A stretch of DNA of 64,000 nucleotides from an uncultured Fibrobacter sp. Its GTDB lineage: Bacteria; Fibrobacterota; Fibrobacteria; Fibrobacterales; Fibrobacteraceae. The position numbers were made by a program, and so were the translations under genes. The notes beneath the pieces are model-generated. The model ran no database searches. It saw nothing but the letters and a program-made list of their open reading frames with translations, and was not told the origin of the DNA. Location: NCBI GenBank assembly GCA_934699585.1, contig CAKUWY010000017.1:1-64000 (forward strand). The letters run 5' to 3'. How positions within the stretch are numbered: position 1 is the stretch's first letter; the number at the start of each line of letters is the position of its first letter. Shown here in pieces: positions 8,813 through 16,865 of this stretch.

Positions 8813-10489
8813 TTAAAATTTGATTCGTTTTCGGCGGTTCCTGGGGTCGATGCGCTTCTGGATAGCCGTGAGCACCCGTGTCAAGAACCAGGCAATGGCA
8901 AAATAGATGATTGCCGTTGTGACCAGCGGGAAAAACGCCTCGTAAGTGCGGCTACGGATAATGTCGGAAGCCTTGGTCAAATCCTGAATGGCGATGTAAC
9001 CCACAATCGAAGTCATCTTCACCAGCGAAATGAATTCACCCTGGTACACCGGCAAAAAGTGTCTGGCCGCCTGGGGCAACACGATCTTGAAGAAAGCACG
9101 GGGTTTCGTGTAACCCAGGGCAAGGGCCGCTTCCATCTGCCCCTTGTCTACCGCCTCGATTCCCGTGCGCATCATCTCGGAAACATAGGCCCCGAAGTTC
9201 ATGCCAAAGCCAATGACAGCTACCCAGACTCCATCGATTCCCGTACGGGCAAACACCACATAGAACAGAATCATCAAGAGCACCACCGAAGGGGTCCCCT
9301 GCAGAATGCGGATATAGGTAATGGCGATGGCATCTACAATTCTAATCTTGGAAAGGCGCATCAGGCAAATCAGGAATCCAAGAACCGTACCGAACAATGC
9401 CGACAGTATGGAAATATACACAGTCACCCAGATGCCATTTGTCACCAGTTTCCAGCGGGATTCCATGACGAAGGTCCGCACAAAACTGGACTTCAACGAC
9501 GTAATCAGGCCTTCTTCGACAATGGCGGTAGAGTCGCTTGCCCCACCGTTTTTCGCAGGCGGCAACACATTCTTTTCATCCAGAATCTGCACTGCCATCA
9601 CGCATTCCGACACATAGAACGAATTGGACAGGAAATTCTTTTCCTTGAACGCCGGGGTTGTACTCAACGTTGCCACCGCAAAATCGAACATTCCCGTTTC
9701 GACACCGAGAATAACCGATTCAAACGCGACATCGTGAACTTCAAGGCCGTACCCCATCTCTGCAAAAATCCGGGCCATCAAGTCCATCTCGTAACCGACA
9801 ACTTTACCGTCCTTAATGTATTCAAACGGCGGATTGATGGCACTCGTCGCCATCTTGAAAGTCGGCTTTCCCTCTTTTGCCTTCGGGAAATCCACGACCT
9901 TTCTCGTTTCGTCGTGGCCCAGCCACAGGTTGTCAATCGAATCCAGAAGGCCCGATGCACGGTACTTTTCGATATAGGTGTTCAACTCGTCACGAAGAAT
10001 GCGTCCCTTCTCCTTTTTCGGGAATACCGCCACAATATCCATGGGCTCAAAACCCGCATGGATATAGCCAAGATTCGGGTTTTCCAAAGCCGCATAACGA
10101 ATCACCGGTTCGTCGTTGATAAAGCCATCCAACTTACCGTTAGCCACAAGGTAGGCCATGTCCGGCGTAGATTTGTAATAGTCGATTTTCGCCTTTGGGA
10201 GAAGGCGCCGCGTTTCCTTGTCGACGAAAACGAAACCCGTCTGCATACCGAGTCTCAGATTCACGTTTTTGTTCATCTCGGCTATGGAATTGTACTTGAG
10301 CTTTTTTTTCCTGAACTGGGGCGGAACATCTTTCAGCAGAGAATCCCTATTTACAACCACGGCATCTTCAGCATCGCGATCTGACCCGACCATGATGGCG
10401 TTCGATTGTCCAACAGACTGAAGTTGGTCCTTTGATTCATTGCAACCGATAAGAATCAGGCAAAGCAGGAGTAAAAATCTTAAAATCAT
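8813..10489 (-). CDS. Amino-acid ABC transporter, fused substrate-binding lipoprotein and permease
   Basis: This 558-residue protein joins two functions that are usually separate. The N-terminus is a lipoprotein signal (MILRFLLLLCLILIGC). It is followed by a family 3 periplasmic binding domain to about residue 315, with what appears to be a partial first binding segment and a second GKVVGYEMDLMARIFAEMG segment. From about residue 335 there is a HisM/GlnP-type permease with the EAA loop EAALALGYTKPRAFFKIVLPQA. ATG 10489 is chosen because GGAGG at 10502-10498 is 8 bases upstream; the ATG at 10495 is only 2 bases away. The ATPase gene ends 9 bp upstream of that ribosome site, so they form one operon for polar amino-acid uptake. 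Confidence 0.88.
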   Translation of the reverse strand: MILRFLLLLCLILIGCNESKDQLQSVGQSNAIMVGSDRDAEDAVVVNRDSLLKDVPPQFRKKKLKYNSIAEMNKNVNLRLGMQTGFVFVDKETRRLLPKAKIDYYKSTPDMAYLVANGKLDGFINDEPVIRYAALENPNLGYIHAGFEPMDIVAVFPKKEKGRILRDELNTYIEKYRASGLLDSIDNLWLGHDETRKVVDFPKAKEGKPTFKMATSAINPPFEYIKDGKVVGYEMDLMARIFAEMGYGLEVHDVAFESVILGVETGMFDFAVATLSTTPAFKEKNFLSNSFYVSECVMAVQILDEKNVLPPAKNGGASDSTAIVEEGLITSLKSSFVRTFVMESRWKLVTNGIWVTVYISILSALFGTVLGFLICLMRLSKIRIVDAIAITYIRILQGTPSVVLLMILFYVVFARTGIDGVWVAVIGFGMNFGAYVSEMMRTGIEAVDKGQMEAALALGYTKPRAFFKIVLPQAARHFLPVYQGEFISLVKMTSIVGYIAIQDLTKASDIIRSRTYEAFFPLVTTAIIYFAIAWFLTRVLTAIQKRIDPRNRRKRIKF

Positions 10490-10504
10490 CGTCATTCCCT
10501 CCCT

Positions 10505-11587
10505 TTACCTAATACGCAGTTTCATGCAGTTCTTGCCATCTATGTATTCATGCTTGACATCGCTCGTGGCAAGTTCTACAACTCTTCGAGACACGTCATC
10601 TATATCATCCAGAGGATTCAGGGAATTACCGCCATACTCAATTTTAGCCGCAAGCCCCTCGTTCTCACCGGAATACTCCATTGCCAAGAGAATCTCCTCT
10701 GTATCGGGAATCTTGTAAACCAAGGACTGAGCCACAATTTCCTCGAAAACATAGAGCATGTTCCTGGACATCTTGCCTGAGATTTGGTTTTTCTCGGCAA
10801 AGTTATGCAGACGGTTGACAATTCCCACATAGTCCATGGAACCGCCGGAAAACTTTTCTTCGAAAACCTTGAGACGTCTTATGAACTGACGGGTCCTGTC
10901 CTTTTGCGGATTGTCAAATATCTGCTCGGGAGTCCCTTCCTCGTAGATGACCCCCTGGTCCATATAAAAGATTCGGGTGGAAATATCCCGGGCGAATTTC
11001 ATCTCGTGGGTTACAATCAGCATGGTGAGCCCCTGCTTTGCAAGGTTTCGGATAACCGCAAGGACCTCCCCCACCATGGTGGGGTCCAAGGCACTGGTGG
11101 GCTCGTCGAACAGTACAATTTCAGGGTCCATGGCCAAGGTACGGGCGATAGCCGCACGCTGTTTCTGCCCACCGGAAAGTTCTTCGGGCAAATTCAGGGC
11201 CTTGTCCGCAAGGCCTACCGTATGGAGGAGCGCCATGGACTTTTCGTAGGCTTCTTTCCTGGTCCGATGGAGCAAATCCACCTGAGCCACCATGATGTTT
11301 TCGAGAACGGTCATGTGGTTGAAAAGGTTGAAGCTCTGGAAAACCATGCCCATCTTGCGACGGAGCGACGGAACATCTGCCGAAGGCGCCGTAATGGACT
11401 TGCCGTCAATCAGAATTTCCCCCGCAGTCGGATCTTCCAAGCGGTTGATACAGCGAAGGAACGTGGACTTGCCTGTACCCGAAGGGCCGATAATAGAAAT
11501 AATGTCGCCTTTTTCAATTTCGGCATTCACGTCCAGCAGCGGCGTGGCATTAGGGAATACTTTTTTCAGGTGACGGATTGAAATCAT
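10505..11587 (-). CDS. Amino-acid ABC transporter ATPase (GlnQ-like) with C-terminal RsbW-like domain
   Basis: This 360-residue protein is the ATPase partner of the fused binding-protein/permease downstream. Residues 1-245 are a standard GlnQ domain: Walker A GPSGTGKST, signature LSGGQKQR, Walker B IVLFDEPTSALDP, and the H-loop in IVTHEMKF. Normal GlnQ stops near residue 245. Here about 110 residues follow, with a helix FEEIVAQSLV at 281-290, strands at LLAMEYSG and AAKIEYGGNSLNPLD, and a final strand NCMKLRI. That order resembles the HATPase fold of RsbW-type anti-sigma kinases, but the Asn of the N box and the Asp of the DxG box are missing. I infer a regulatory, probably non-catalytic domain. 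Confidence 0.85.
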   Translation of the reverse strand: MISIRHLKKVFPNATPLLDVNAEIEKGDIISIIGPSGTGKSTFLRCINRLEDPTAGEILIDGKSITAPSADVPSLRRKMGMVFQSFNLFNHMTVLENIMVAQVDLLHRTRKEAYEKSMALLHTVGLADKALNLPEELSGGQKQRAAIARTLAMDPEIVLFDEPTSALDPTMVGEVLAVIRNLAKQGLTMLIVTHEMKFARDISTRIFYMDQGVIYEEGTPEQIFDNPQKDRTRQFIRRLKVFEEKFSGGSMDYVGIVNRLHNFAEKNQISGKMSRNMLYVFEEIVAQSLVYKIPDTEEILLAMEYSGENEGLAAKIEYGGNSLNPLDDIDDVSRRVVELATSDVKHEYIDGKNCMKLRIR

Positions 11588-11680
11588 AATCCCTCGACAA
11601 TTTCACTTTTCGATGAAAATATAAATAATGACAAGGGAGGGTTCTCCCCTCCCTAAAACTTATCCGACATGTGTCAATGA

Positions 11681-13522
11681 TTAATCCAGCGAATGGACCA
11701 GCAGACCGTCACGGAGCTTGGGTTCGAACCAGGTGCTCTTGGGCGGCATGATTTCGCCGGCGTCGGCGATGTTCATGAGCTGGTCGAGAGTGGTCGGATA
11801 CATGGCAAAGGCGCAGGCGCATTCACCGCTATCCACGCGCTTCACGAGTTCGCCGAGACCGCGAATGCCACCGACAAAGTCGATGCGCTTGGAAGTACGC
11901 GGGTCGTCGATATCGAAGAGCGGCTTGAGGATGAGCTTCTGGAGGAGCGCCACGTCCAGGCTATCGACTGGGCCCAAGTTCTTGAGGAACTGGTCCTTGA
12001 AGGTGCAAGCGTACCACTTGCCGCCCATGTAGAAATTCACCTGGTTCTGCTTGGCAGGGCTCTGCATCTTGTCGAGAGCAACGATATCGAACACCTTCTT
12101 CATCTCTTCCATGAGCTGTTCCGGAGTGCGACCGTTCAGGTCCTTCAGCACGCGGTTATAGTCCAGAATCTTGAGCTGAGTACTCGGGAACAAAATGGCG
12201 AGGTAACGGTTGTATTCTTCGTCACCGGTGTTCTTCGGGTTCTGTTCGGCGCGGTAGCTGGCGGCGCGGGCACCGGCAGCGCTCCTGTGGTGACCGTCGG
12301 CAATGTAGCTCACCGGAACGGCTTCGAAGGACTTGCGGATGGCTTCAATTTCGGCATCGTCATCGATGACCCAAACCGTGTGGCCGAATCCGTCACCCTT
12401 GCTCACGAAATCGTAAACAGGCTTACGCTTGGTGACGGCACCGAACACGTCGAACTGACCCTGGTCACGGTAAGTCAGGAACACCGGACCCGTGTTGGCG
12501 TTGGTGGCCAGCACATGACGGAGGCGGTCTTCTTCCTTGTCGGCACGGGTGAGCTCGTGCTTCTTGATAATGCCGTTGAAGTAGTCGGCGGCAGGCACGC
12601 AGCACACCAGGCCGTACTGTTCACGACCGTTCATGGTCTGGCGGTAAACGTAGAGGCAAGGCTTCTTGTCGTAAGCAATCACACCGTCGGCAATCATCTT
12701 GTCCAGGTTCTCGCGGGCGTGGGCATAGACCTTCGGGTCGTAGGCGTCCAGGTCATCGGGCAGTTCCAGTTCTGCACGGGTCACGCGCAGGTAGGAATGC
12801 GGGAGGCCTTCGGCCATGGCCTTCGCTTCGGCGCGGTTCATCACGTCGTACGGGAGGGCAGAAATCGTTTCAGCTTCGGCCGGGTTCACCGGGCGCAGCG
12901 CCTTGAACGGATAGATGTGCATCATAGGGTGTTTTCCTTTGTGTGCTTCTTTAATTAAAGCCTCGTCTTCGGCAATCAGGTCATGAATATAGCTGGTCTT
13001 GCCAGCCATCCATTTTTTCTTGCGATAATTTACAATAAAATAGGCCAGTACAAAAAATATTGCCCCGCCGATGGCGGCTACGATGGTAATACCCACCATA
13101 AAAGCGGCTAGATGGCCCGCCGCATCGTGCCAAAGGTGAGTTATGACAGAAATAAAATTCTTAAAGGACAGCCCCTCAAATTCCGAAAGGAAATCGAAAT
13201 TGATTTTTTCAGGCTTCAACAGCTTGCAACCGATGGCATAGCCCGCCGGGTAAAAGAATCCGAACTGGGTCAAGGGGTTTGCCACGAAGGATGACACGAT
13301 GCCGGGCACCTTCGGCAAGCGAAACACGGCACAAAAGGCCACCGTGAGGATAATCGCTATGCCGATAGTGGGCCAAATTCCAATAAACACGCCGGCGGCA
13401 ACTGACCACGCCACCTTCAGGGCGTCCTGCCGTTTGGGGAACATGCGGTTATAATAGATACGGCTGAGCCTCTTGTACTTGGACTCGTTCTTGTCTATGG
13501 GTTTGTGCCTAAAATGAATCAT
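11681..13522 (-). CDS. DUF2062-DUF1015 fusion protein
   Basis: This single 613-residue frame joins two families. Residues 1-175 match DUF2062: a basic start, then membrane helices with WSVAAGVFIGIWPTIGIAI and FVANPLTQFGFFYPAGYAIG. From about residue 200 (MMHIYPFKALRPVNP) to the end it matches the soluble DUF1015 family, with YIADGHHRSAAGARA as its best-conserved segment. A possible internal start (ATG 12925, with AAAGGA about 10 bases upstream) could make DUF1015 alone as well. The DUF1015 half uses far more C/G-ending codons than the DUF2062 half, suggesting two genes that fused. Function of either family is not established. Confidence 0.85.
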   Translation of the reverse strand: MIHFRHKPIDKNESKYKRLSRIYYNRMFPKRQDALKVAWSVAAGVFIGIWPTIGIAIILTVAFCAVFRLPKVPGIVSSFVANPLTQFGFFYPAGYAIGCKLLKPEKINFDFLSEFEGLSFKNFISVITHLWHDAAGHLAAFMVGITIVAAIGGAIFFVLAYFIVNYRKKKWMAGKTSYIHDLIAEDEALIKEAHKGKHPMMHIYPFKALRPVNPAEAETISALPYDVMNRAEAKAMAEGLPHSYLRVTRAELELPDDLDAYDPKVYAHARENLDKMIADGVIAYDKKPCLYVYRQTMNGREQYGLVCCVPAADYFNGIIKKHELTRADKEEDRLRHVLATNANTGPVFLTYRDQGQFDVFGAVTKRKPVYDFVSKGDGFGHTVWVIDDDAEIEAIRKSFEAVPVSYIADGHHRSAAGARAASYRAEQNPKNTGDEEYNRYLAILFPSTQLKILDYNRVLKDLNGRTPEQLMEEMKKVFDIVALDKMQSPAKQNQVNFYMGGKWYACTFKDQFLKNLGPVDSLDVALLQKLILKPLFDIDDPRTSKRIDFVGGIRGLGELVKRVDSGECACAFAMYPTTLDQLMNIADAGEIMPPKSTWFEPKLRDGLLVHSLD

Positions 13523-13550
13523 CGCGGGGGCAAATATAGAAAAATAGTGG

Positions 13551-13606
13551 CTAGAATCTAGGGGCTAGGATCTAGAAGCTAGTATCTAGGGGCTAGATCT
13601 AGGGGT
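13551..13606. repeat. Degenerate CTAGGATCTAGG-type repeat tract
   Basis: GGCTAG and ATCTAG words alternate five or six times here. Similar tracts lie at 34842-34882 and 39886-39958. It occupies half of the 172-bp gap before greB; the rest of the gap shows nothing certain. Confidence 0.6.
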
Positions 13607-13694
13607 TGTGAAGTCGCACATCGCTCATCGCTCACTACTACCATCCCGAGCCTCGGACCTCGACCCCCGTGCCTTTTTATATATTTTACAATCT

Positions 13695-14162
13695 ATGAAG
13701 CATTTGATTTCCAAAGAAGGCTTTGATAAACTGAAGGCGGAGTGGGAAAACCTGAAATTCGTGGAACGCCCCGCCATGATCAACCAGGTGCAGGCCGCCG
13801 CCGCCGAAGGGGACCGTAGCGAGAATGCCGCCTACACCTACGGCCGCATGCGGGTCCGGGAAATCGACCGCCGCCTGCGGGAACTGGACCGCATCCTGGA
13901 CGGAGCCCAGGTGGTAGAAACCCAGGCCCCTACCGATGGCACCATCAAGTTCGGCGCTACCATCAAGATGAAAGACATCAAGACCAAGCGTGAAAAGACC
14001 TACAGCATCGTTGGGGAAAAAGAAATCGACCCGCTGCAGGGCCGTATCAGCATGAAGTCTCCCATCGGCGAAGCCCTCATGGGCAAAAAGCAGGGTGACC
14101 AAGTGCAAGTGCAAGCCCCGAAGGGAGTGATTACTTACGAAATTGTGGAAGTAACATACTAG
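13695..14162 (+). CDS. greB: Transcription elongation factor GreB
   Basis: This 155-residue protein rescues backtracked RNA polymerase by stimulating transcript cleavage. The N-terminal coiled coil carries the catalytic tip AAAEGDRSENAAYTYGRMR, with the conserved acidic residues DxxxE. The C-terminal domain is FKBP-like with SPIGEALMGKKQGDQVQV. REIDRRLRELDRILDGAQVV is typical of GreB rather than GreA. ATG 13695 (MKHLISKEGFDKLK) is chosen; the frame extends 29 codons further upstream, but that part lies in repetitive intergenic DNA and matches nothing in the family. Confidence 0.93.
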   Translation: MKHLISKEGFDKLKAEWENLKFVERPAMINQVQAAAAEGDRSENAAYTYGRMRVREIDRRLRELDRILDGAQVVETQAPTDGTIKFGATIKMKDIKTKREKTYSIVGEKEIDPLQGRISMKSPIGEALMGKKQGDQVQVQAPKGVITYEIVEVTY

Positions 14163-14164
14163 CT

Positions 14165-14224
14165 ATGAGCGCGCTCCCTACGGTCGCTTTGAGGAATGAG
14201 GTCGTTCGTTCCACTCACTTTGAG
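14165..14224. repeat. Hairpin repeat, family B, minus orientation
   Basis: Read on the minus strand it shows two CTCAAAG words, each followed by a variable arm, and one CGACCTCAT. It is followed by a plus-orientation copy at 14271. The 172-bp gap before tatD holds only these repeats and a T-tract. Confidence 0.6.
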
Positions 14225-14270
14225 AATAACTAATCATGAAAAGCTTGTTATTTTTTTTACAATGCTATGC

Positions 14271-14329
14271 ACCTCAAAGGCTCGAAGAGCCGTGCTCATA
14301 CCCCGAAGTGCCGTAGGCACGACCTCAAG
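14271..14329. repeat. Hairpin repeat, family B, plus orientation
   Basis: Two hairpins follow each other: GGCTC-GAA-GAGCC and GTGCC-GTA-GGCAC, framed by CCTCAAAG, CCCCGAAG and CGACCTCAAGG. The final AAGG lies 4 bases before the tatD start codon and may act as its ribosome site. Confidence 0.7.
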
Positions 14330-14334
14330 GCCCT

Positions 14335-15141
14335 ATGTTCATCGACACTCATTGCCATATTGATTCCTACGAGCGGCACTCCGGCGAGAGCCTGGATTCT
14401 CTGCTGGAGCGGCTCCCCCACGATGCCGACCCGAAGGTCGCCCTGCCCGAGGCATTCATCCACGTGGCTTGCGACCCGGCAGACTTTGAATATGCACGGG
14501 AAATTTCGGAAAAATACCCGAACGTCTATGCCGCCTACGGAATCCACCCGGAATATGTTCTGACGGAAACCGCCGAAGACGAAGCCCGAATGATGGAATT
14601 CCTGAAGCACCCCAAGTGCGTCGCCTGCGGGGAGTTCGGGCTAGACTACCATTACGATTTGGAACATCGGGCAGAACAGGTCAAGCTGTTTGAACGGCAC
14701 TTGCAACTGGGCATCGAAAGCGGCAAGCCCTTGGTGCTCCACCTGCGGGAAGCGGACGAAGACGCCCTGGCAGTCCTCCGCAATGCGGACCTAAAAGACA
14801 AAATCATCCATGTCCACTGCTTTACGGGAACGCCGGAATTCGCAGGGCAACTCCTGGAATTCGGGGCCAGTAAAAATGCCAACTTTTTTGTGGGCTTTAC
14901 GGGAATTGTCACCTTCAAGAATGCCCAGAATGTGCGGGATGCCGCAATCCTAGTCCCTCTCGACCAGATGCTCCTGGAAACGGACAGCCCCTACATGGCC
15001 CCAATCCCCTATCGTGGAAAGCCGAGCCATTCGGGATATATCCCCTACATCGCCGAAAAACTGGCCGAAGTCAAGAACGTCTCCGTAGAAGTAATCTACA
15101 GGCACTGCCGCGAAAACACAAGACGCTGTTACGGGATTTAA
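14335..15141 (+). CDS. tatD: TatD family metal-dependent hydrolase/DNase
   Basis: This 268-residue protein is a TIM-barrel metallohydrolase; family members are 3'-5' DNases acting in DNA quality control. It starts with the metal motif MFIDTHCHIDSY. It also has GEFGLDYHYD (catalytic Glu), PLVLHLREA and IIHVHCFTG (metal His residues), and LLETDSPYMAP (metal Asp). Length is normal. Its stop is 6 bp from the convergent LolC/E stop, so there is no room for a separate terminator. Confidence 0.93.
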   Translation: MFIDTHCHIDSYERHSGESLDSLLERLPHDADPKVALPEAFIHVACDPADFEYAREISEKYPNVYAAYGIHPEYVLTETAEDEARMMEFLKHPKCVACGEFGLDYHYDLEHRAEQVKLFERHLQLGIESGKPLVLHLREADEDALAVLRNADLKDKIIHVHCFTGTPEFAGQLLEFGASKNANFFVGFTGIVTFKNAQNVRDAAILVPLDQMLLETDSPYMAPIPYRGKPSHSGYIPYIAEKLAEVKNVSVEVIYRHCRENTRRCYGI

Positions 15142-15147
15142 TGTACG

Positions 15148-16395
15148 TCATTCGTGCCTAATCGCCCCTACAGGATCGAGCCTGCTAGCCTTCCAGGCGG
15201 GCAAAATCGTCGCCAGAACGCAGAGGGCAATGCCGATGACAAAAATCAAGACCACATCTATCAGGTGCACCGAAATCGGGAAGTAGGGAATCACGTAAAC
15301 GTCGCCTGGGAGCTTGATAAAGTGGTAAGCCTCTTGCAGTTTGCAAAGCACAATGCCGATGGTGCCGCCCACGATAGTGCCGCCCACGCCAATGAAACTA
15401 CCCATGAGCATGAACACCCGCATGATTCCCGCCTTGCTGAGGCCCATGCTGCGGAGGATGCCGATTTCCTTGGTCTTGTCGATAACCACCATAATGAGGG
15501 AACTGATGATATTGAAAGCCGCTACCAAGATGATAAGGCAAATCACCGCCGCCACGATGAACTTTTCGTAGTTCATCCACTTGAGGAGGGTAATGTTCTT
15601 GGTTTTCCAGTCAATAACGTAGTAAGGGTATGTCAACCACTCCGACACCTTGTCGATGGCCTCCCCTGCTTTCCAATGGTCCTTGATGCGGAACTGGATG
15701 CCCGTCACCGCATCGCCCATGGCAAGGAGTTTCTGAAGTTCGGGAATTCCCACATAGGCCAGATTGCCGTCGTATTCATAGGTACCGGTCTCGAAAATAC
15801 CGCTGACCACGCACATCATCATCTTGGGGCCGCCGGCGGTCATCATCTCGTCCGGACTCTGGAAAGTCTGGAGCACCAGCTTGTCGCCCACCACCACACG
15901 CAAGCGGTTGGCCAGGCCCGACCCGAGAATCACTCCCGGACGGCGGGTACCGCCCATGTCTTCCAGACTATCGACGGAATAAGTTCCCCACTTGATGTAC
16001 TTGTGGATGTCGGTGACATTCTTCGCCGTTTCCGGGTCGATACCGTAAATCACGATACCGTCGTTCACCTTCTTGGAGCTGATTCCCACCTTGTAGATGA
16101 TAAAGGGAGAGGCGGCTACTACAGAAGAATCCCGGGTCCTGACTTCGTTGATAAGGCTATCGTAGGCGGTAACGGGCTCACCATTATAGGACATGAGTTC
16201 AAAGTGGGCGTCCTTCCCGATCATCTGGGCAGTGACTTCTTCTTCGAAACCGTTCACCGCAGCGAGGGCAACCACCAGCGCAAACACGCCGATACTCACC
16301 CCAAGCATACTGAAAATGCCGATAAGCGATACAAACAGGCTCTTCCGTTGAGCCCCCAGGTAACGCCAGGCGATTAGAAGTTCGAGTTTGTTCAT
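15148..16395 (-). CDS. LolC/LolE-type lipoprotein-releasing ABC permease
   Basis: This 415-residue inner-membrane protein matches the LolC/E family: MNKLELLIAWRYLGAQRK at the N-terminus, a first membrane helix around 20-45, a periplasmic domain to about residue 270, then three helices with TKEIGILRSMGLSKAGIMRVFM, the coupling helix. LolCDE extracts lipoproteins from the inner membrane for delivery to the outer membrane. No LolD ATPase is in the window. The start codon overlaps the stop of the small four-helix-bundle gene (ATGA), an arrangement that looks secondary to the insertion of that gene between lysS and this one. Confidence 0.88.
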   Translation of the reverse strand: MNKLELLIAWRYLGAQRKSLFVSLIGIFSMLGVSIGVFALVVALAAVNGFEEEVTAQMIGKDAHFELMSYNGEPVTAYDSLINEVRTRDSSVVAASPFIIYKVGISSKKVNDGIVIYGIDPETAKNVTDIHKYIKWGTYSVDSLEDMGGTRRPGVILGSGLANRLRVVVGDKLVLQTFQSPDEMMTAGGPKMMMCVVSGIFETGTYEYDGNLAYVGIPELQKLLAMGDAVTGIQFRIKDHWKAGEAIDKVSEWLTYPYYVIDWKTKNITLLKWMNYEKFIVAAVICLIILVAAFNIISSLIMVVIDKTKEIGILRSMGLSKAGIMRVFMLMGSFIGVGGTIVGGTIGIVLCKLQEAYHFIKLPGDVYVIPYFPISVHLIDVVLIFVIGIALCVLATILPAWKASRLDPVGAIRHE

Positions 16396-16784
16396 TTTGA
16401 GGTGTGGGGTCGTGCCTTCGGCTCTTTGAGGTGTGAGGTATGAGCAATAAAGGTAAGAATCATCTTTCTTGTAGCAACAACTTTTGAACTTAAATCTTCA
16501 AAACAGAGTTCATCAATATAATTCAAGTCATGTGCTAATTGAAGCTGATATTCTACTTCAGTGGACGAACCCACAGCAATTTGCAAGAATTGATTAAATT
16601 CTGCCTGAGTTTTTCGGCCACAACCCTCTGCAATATTTGTCGGAATGGAAGCGGATGCCCTTCTTATTTGAGAAGTCAAGCCATAGAGTTCGTCCTTCGG
16701 GAAAAATTTTCCCGAAACTTGATAAACGTCTAATGTAAGGGCATGCCCTCGTTTCCAGATTTCAAGCGAACGAAAATCTCTCAT
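16392..16784 (-). CDS. Four-helix-bundle protein of the 23S rRNA intervening-sequence (IVP/Avd-like) family
   Basis: This 130-residue protein matches the TIGR02436-type family with LEIWKRGHALTLDVYQV at the start, then FPKDELYGLTSQIRRASAS, IPTNIAEGCGRK and FLQIAVGSSTEVEYQL. Relatives are found inside 23S rRNA intervening sequences and as accessory proteins of retroelements; their exact role is unclear. The gene is visibly more AT-rich than its neighbours and lies between inverted copies of a hairpin repeat (16396-16445 and 16793-16860). The last codons (KEPKARPHTSK) are encoded by the left repeat. GAGGA about 8 bases before ATG 16784 comes from the right repeat. Confidence 0.9.
   Translation of the reverse strand: MRDFRSLEIWKRGHALTLDVYQVSGKFFPKDELYGLTSQIRRASASIPTNIAEGCGRKTQAEFNQFLQIAVGSSTEVEYQLQLAHDLNYIDELCFEDLSSKVVATRKMILTFIAHTSHLKEPKARPHTSK
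16396..16445. repeat. Hairpin repeat, family B, left flank of four-helix-bundle gene
   Basis: On the minus strand it reads CCTCACACCTCAAAGAGCC, GAAGGCACGACC and CCACACCTCAAAA in order. It is in opposite orientation to the copy at 16793 and encodes the gene's C-terminal residues. Confidence 0.7.
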
Positions 16785-16792
16785 ATCGGATT

Positions 16793-16860
16793 CCTCAAAG
16801 GGGCTTTAGGCCCGACCTCATACCTCAAAGCGACACCGCAGGTGGAGCGACCTCACACCG
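16793..16860. repeat. Hairpin repeat, family B, right flank of four-helix-bundle gene
   Basis: CCTCAAAG is followed by the hairpin GGGC-TTTAG-GCCC, then CGACCTCATACCTCAAAG, a second hairpin CACC-GCA-GGTG and CGACCTCACACC. It abuts the lysS stop region, which itself forms GAAGC-TAC-GCTTC. Confidence 0.75.
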
Positions 16861-16865
16861 CGAAG

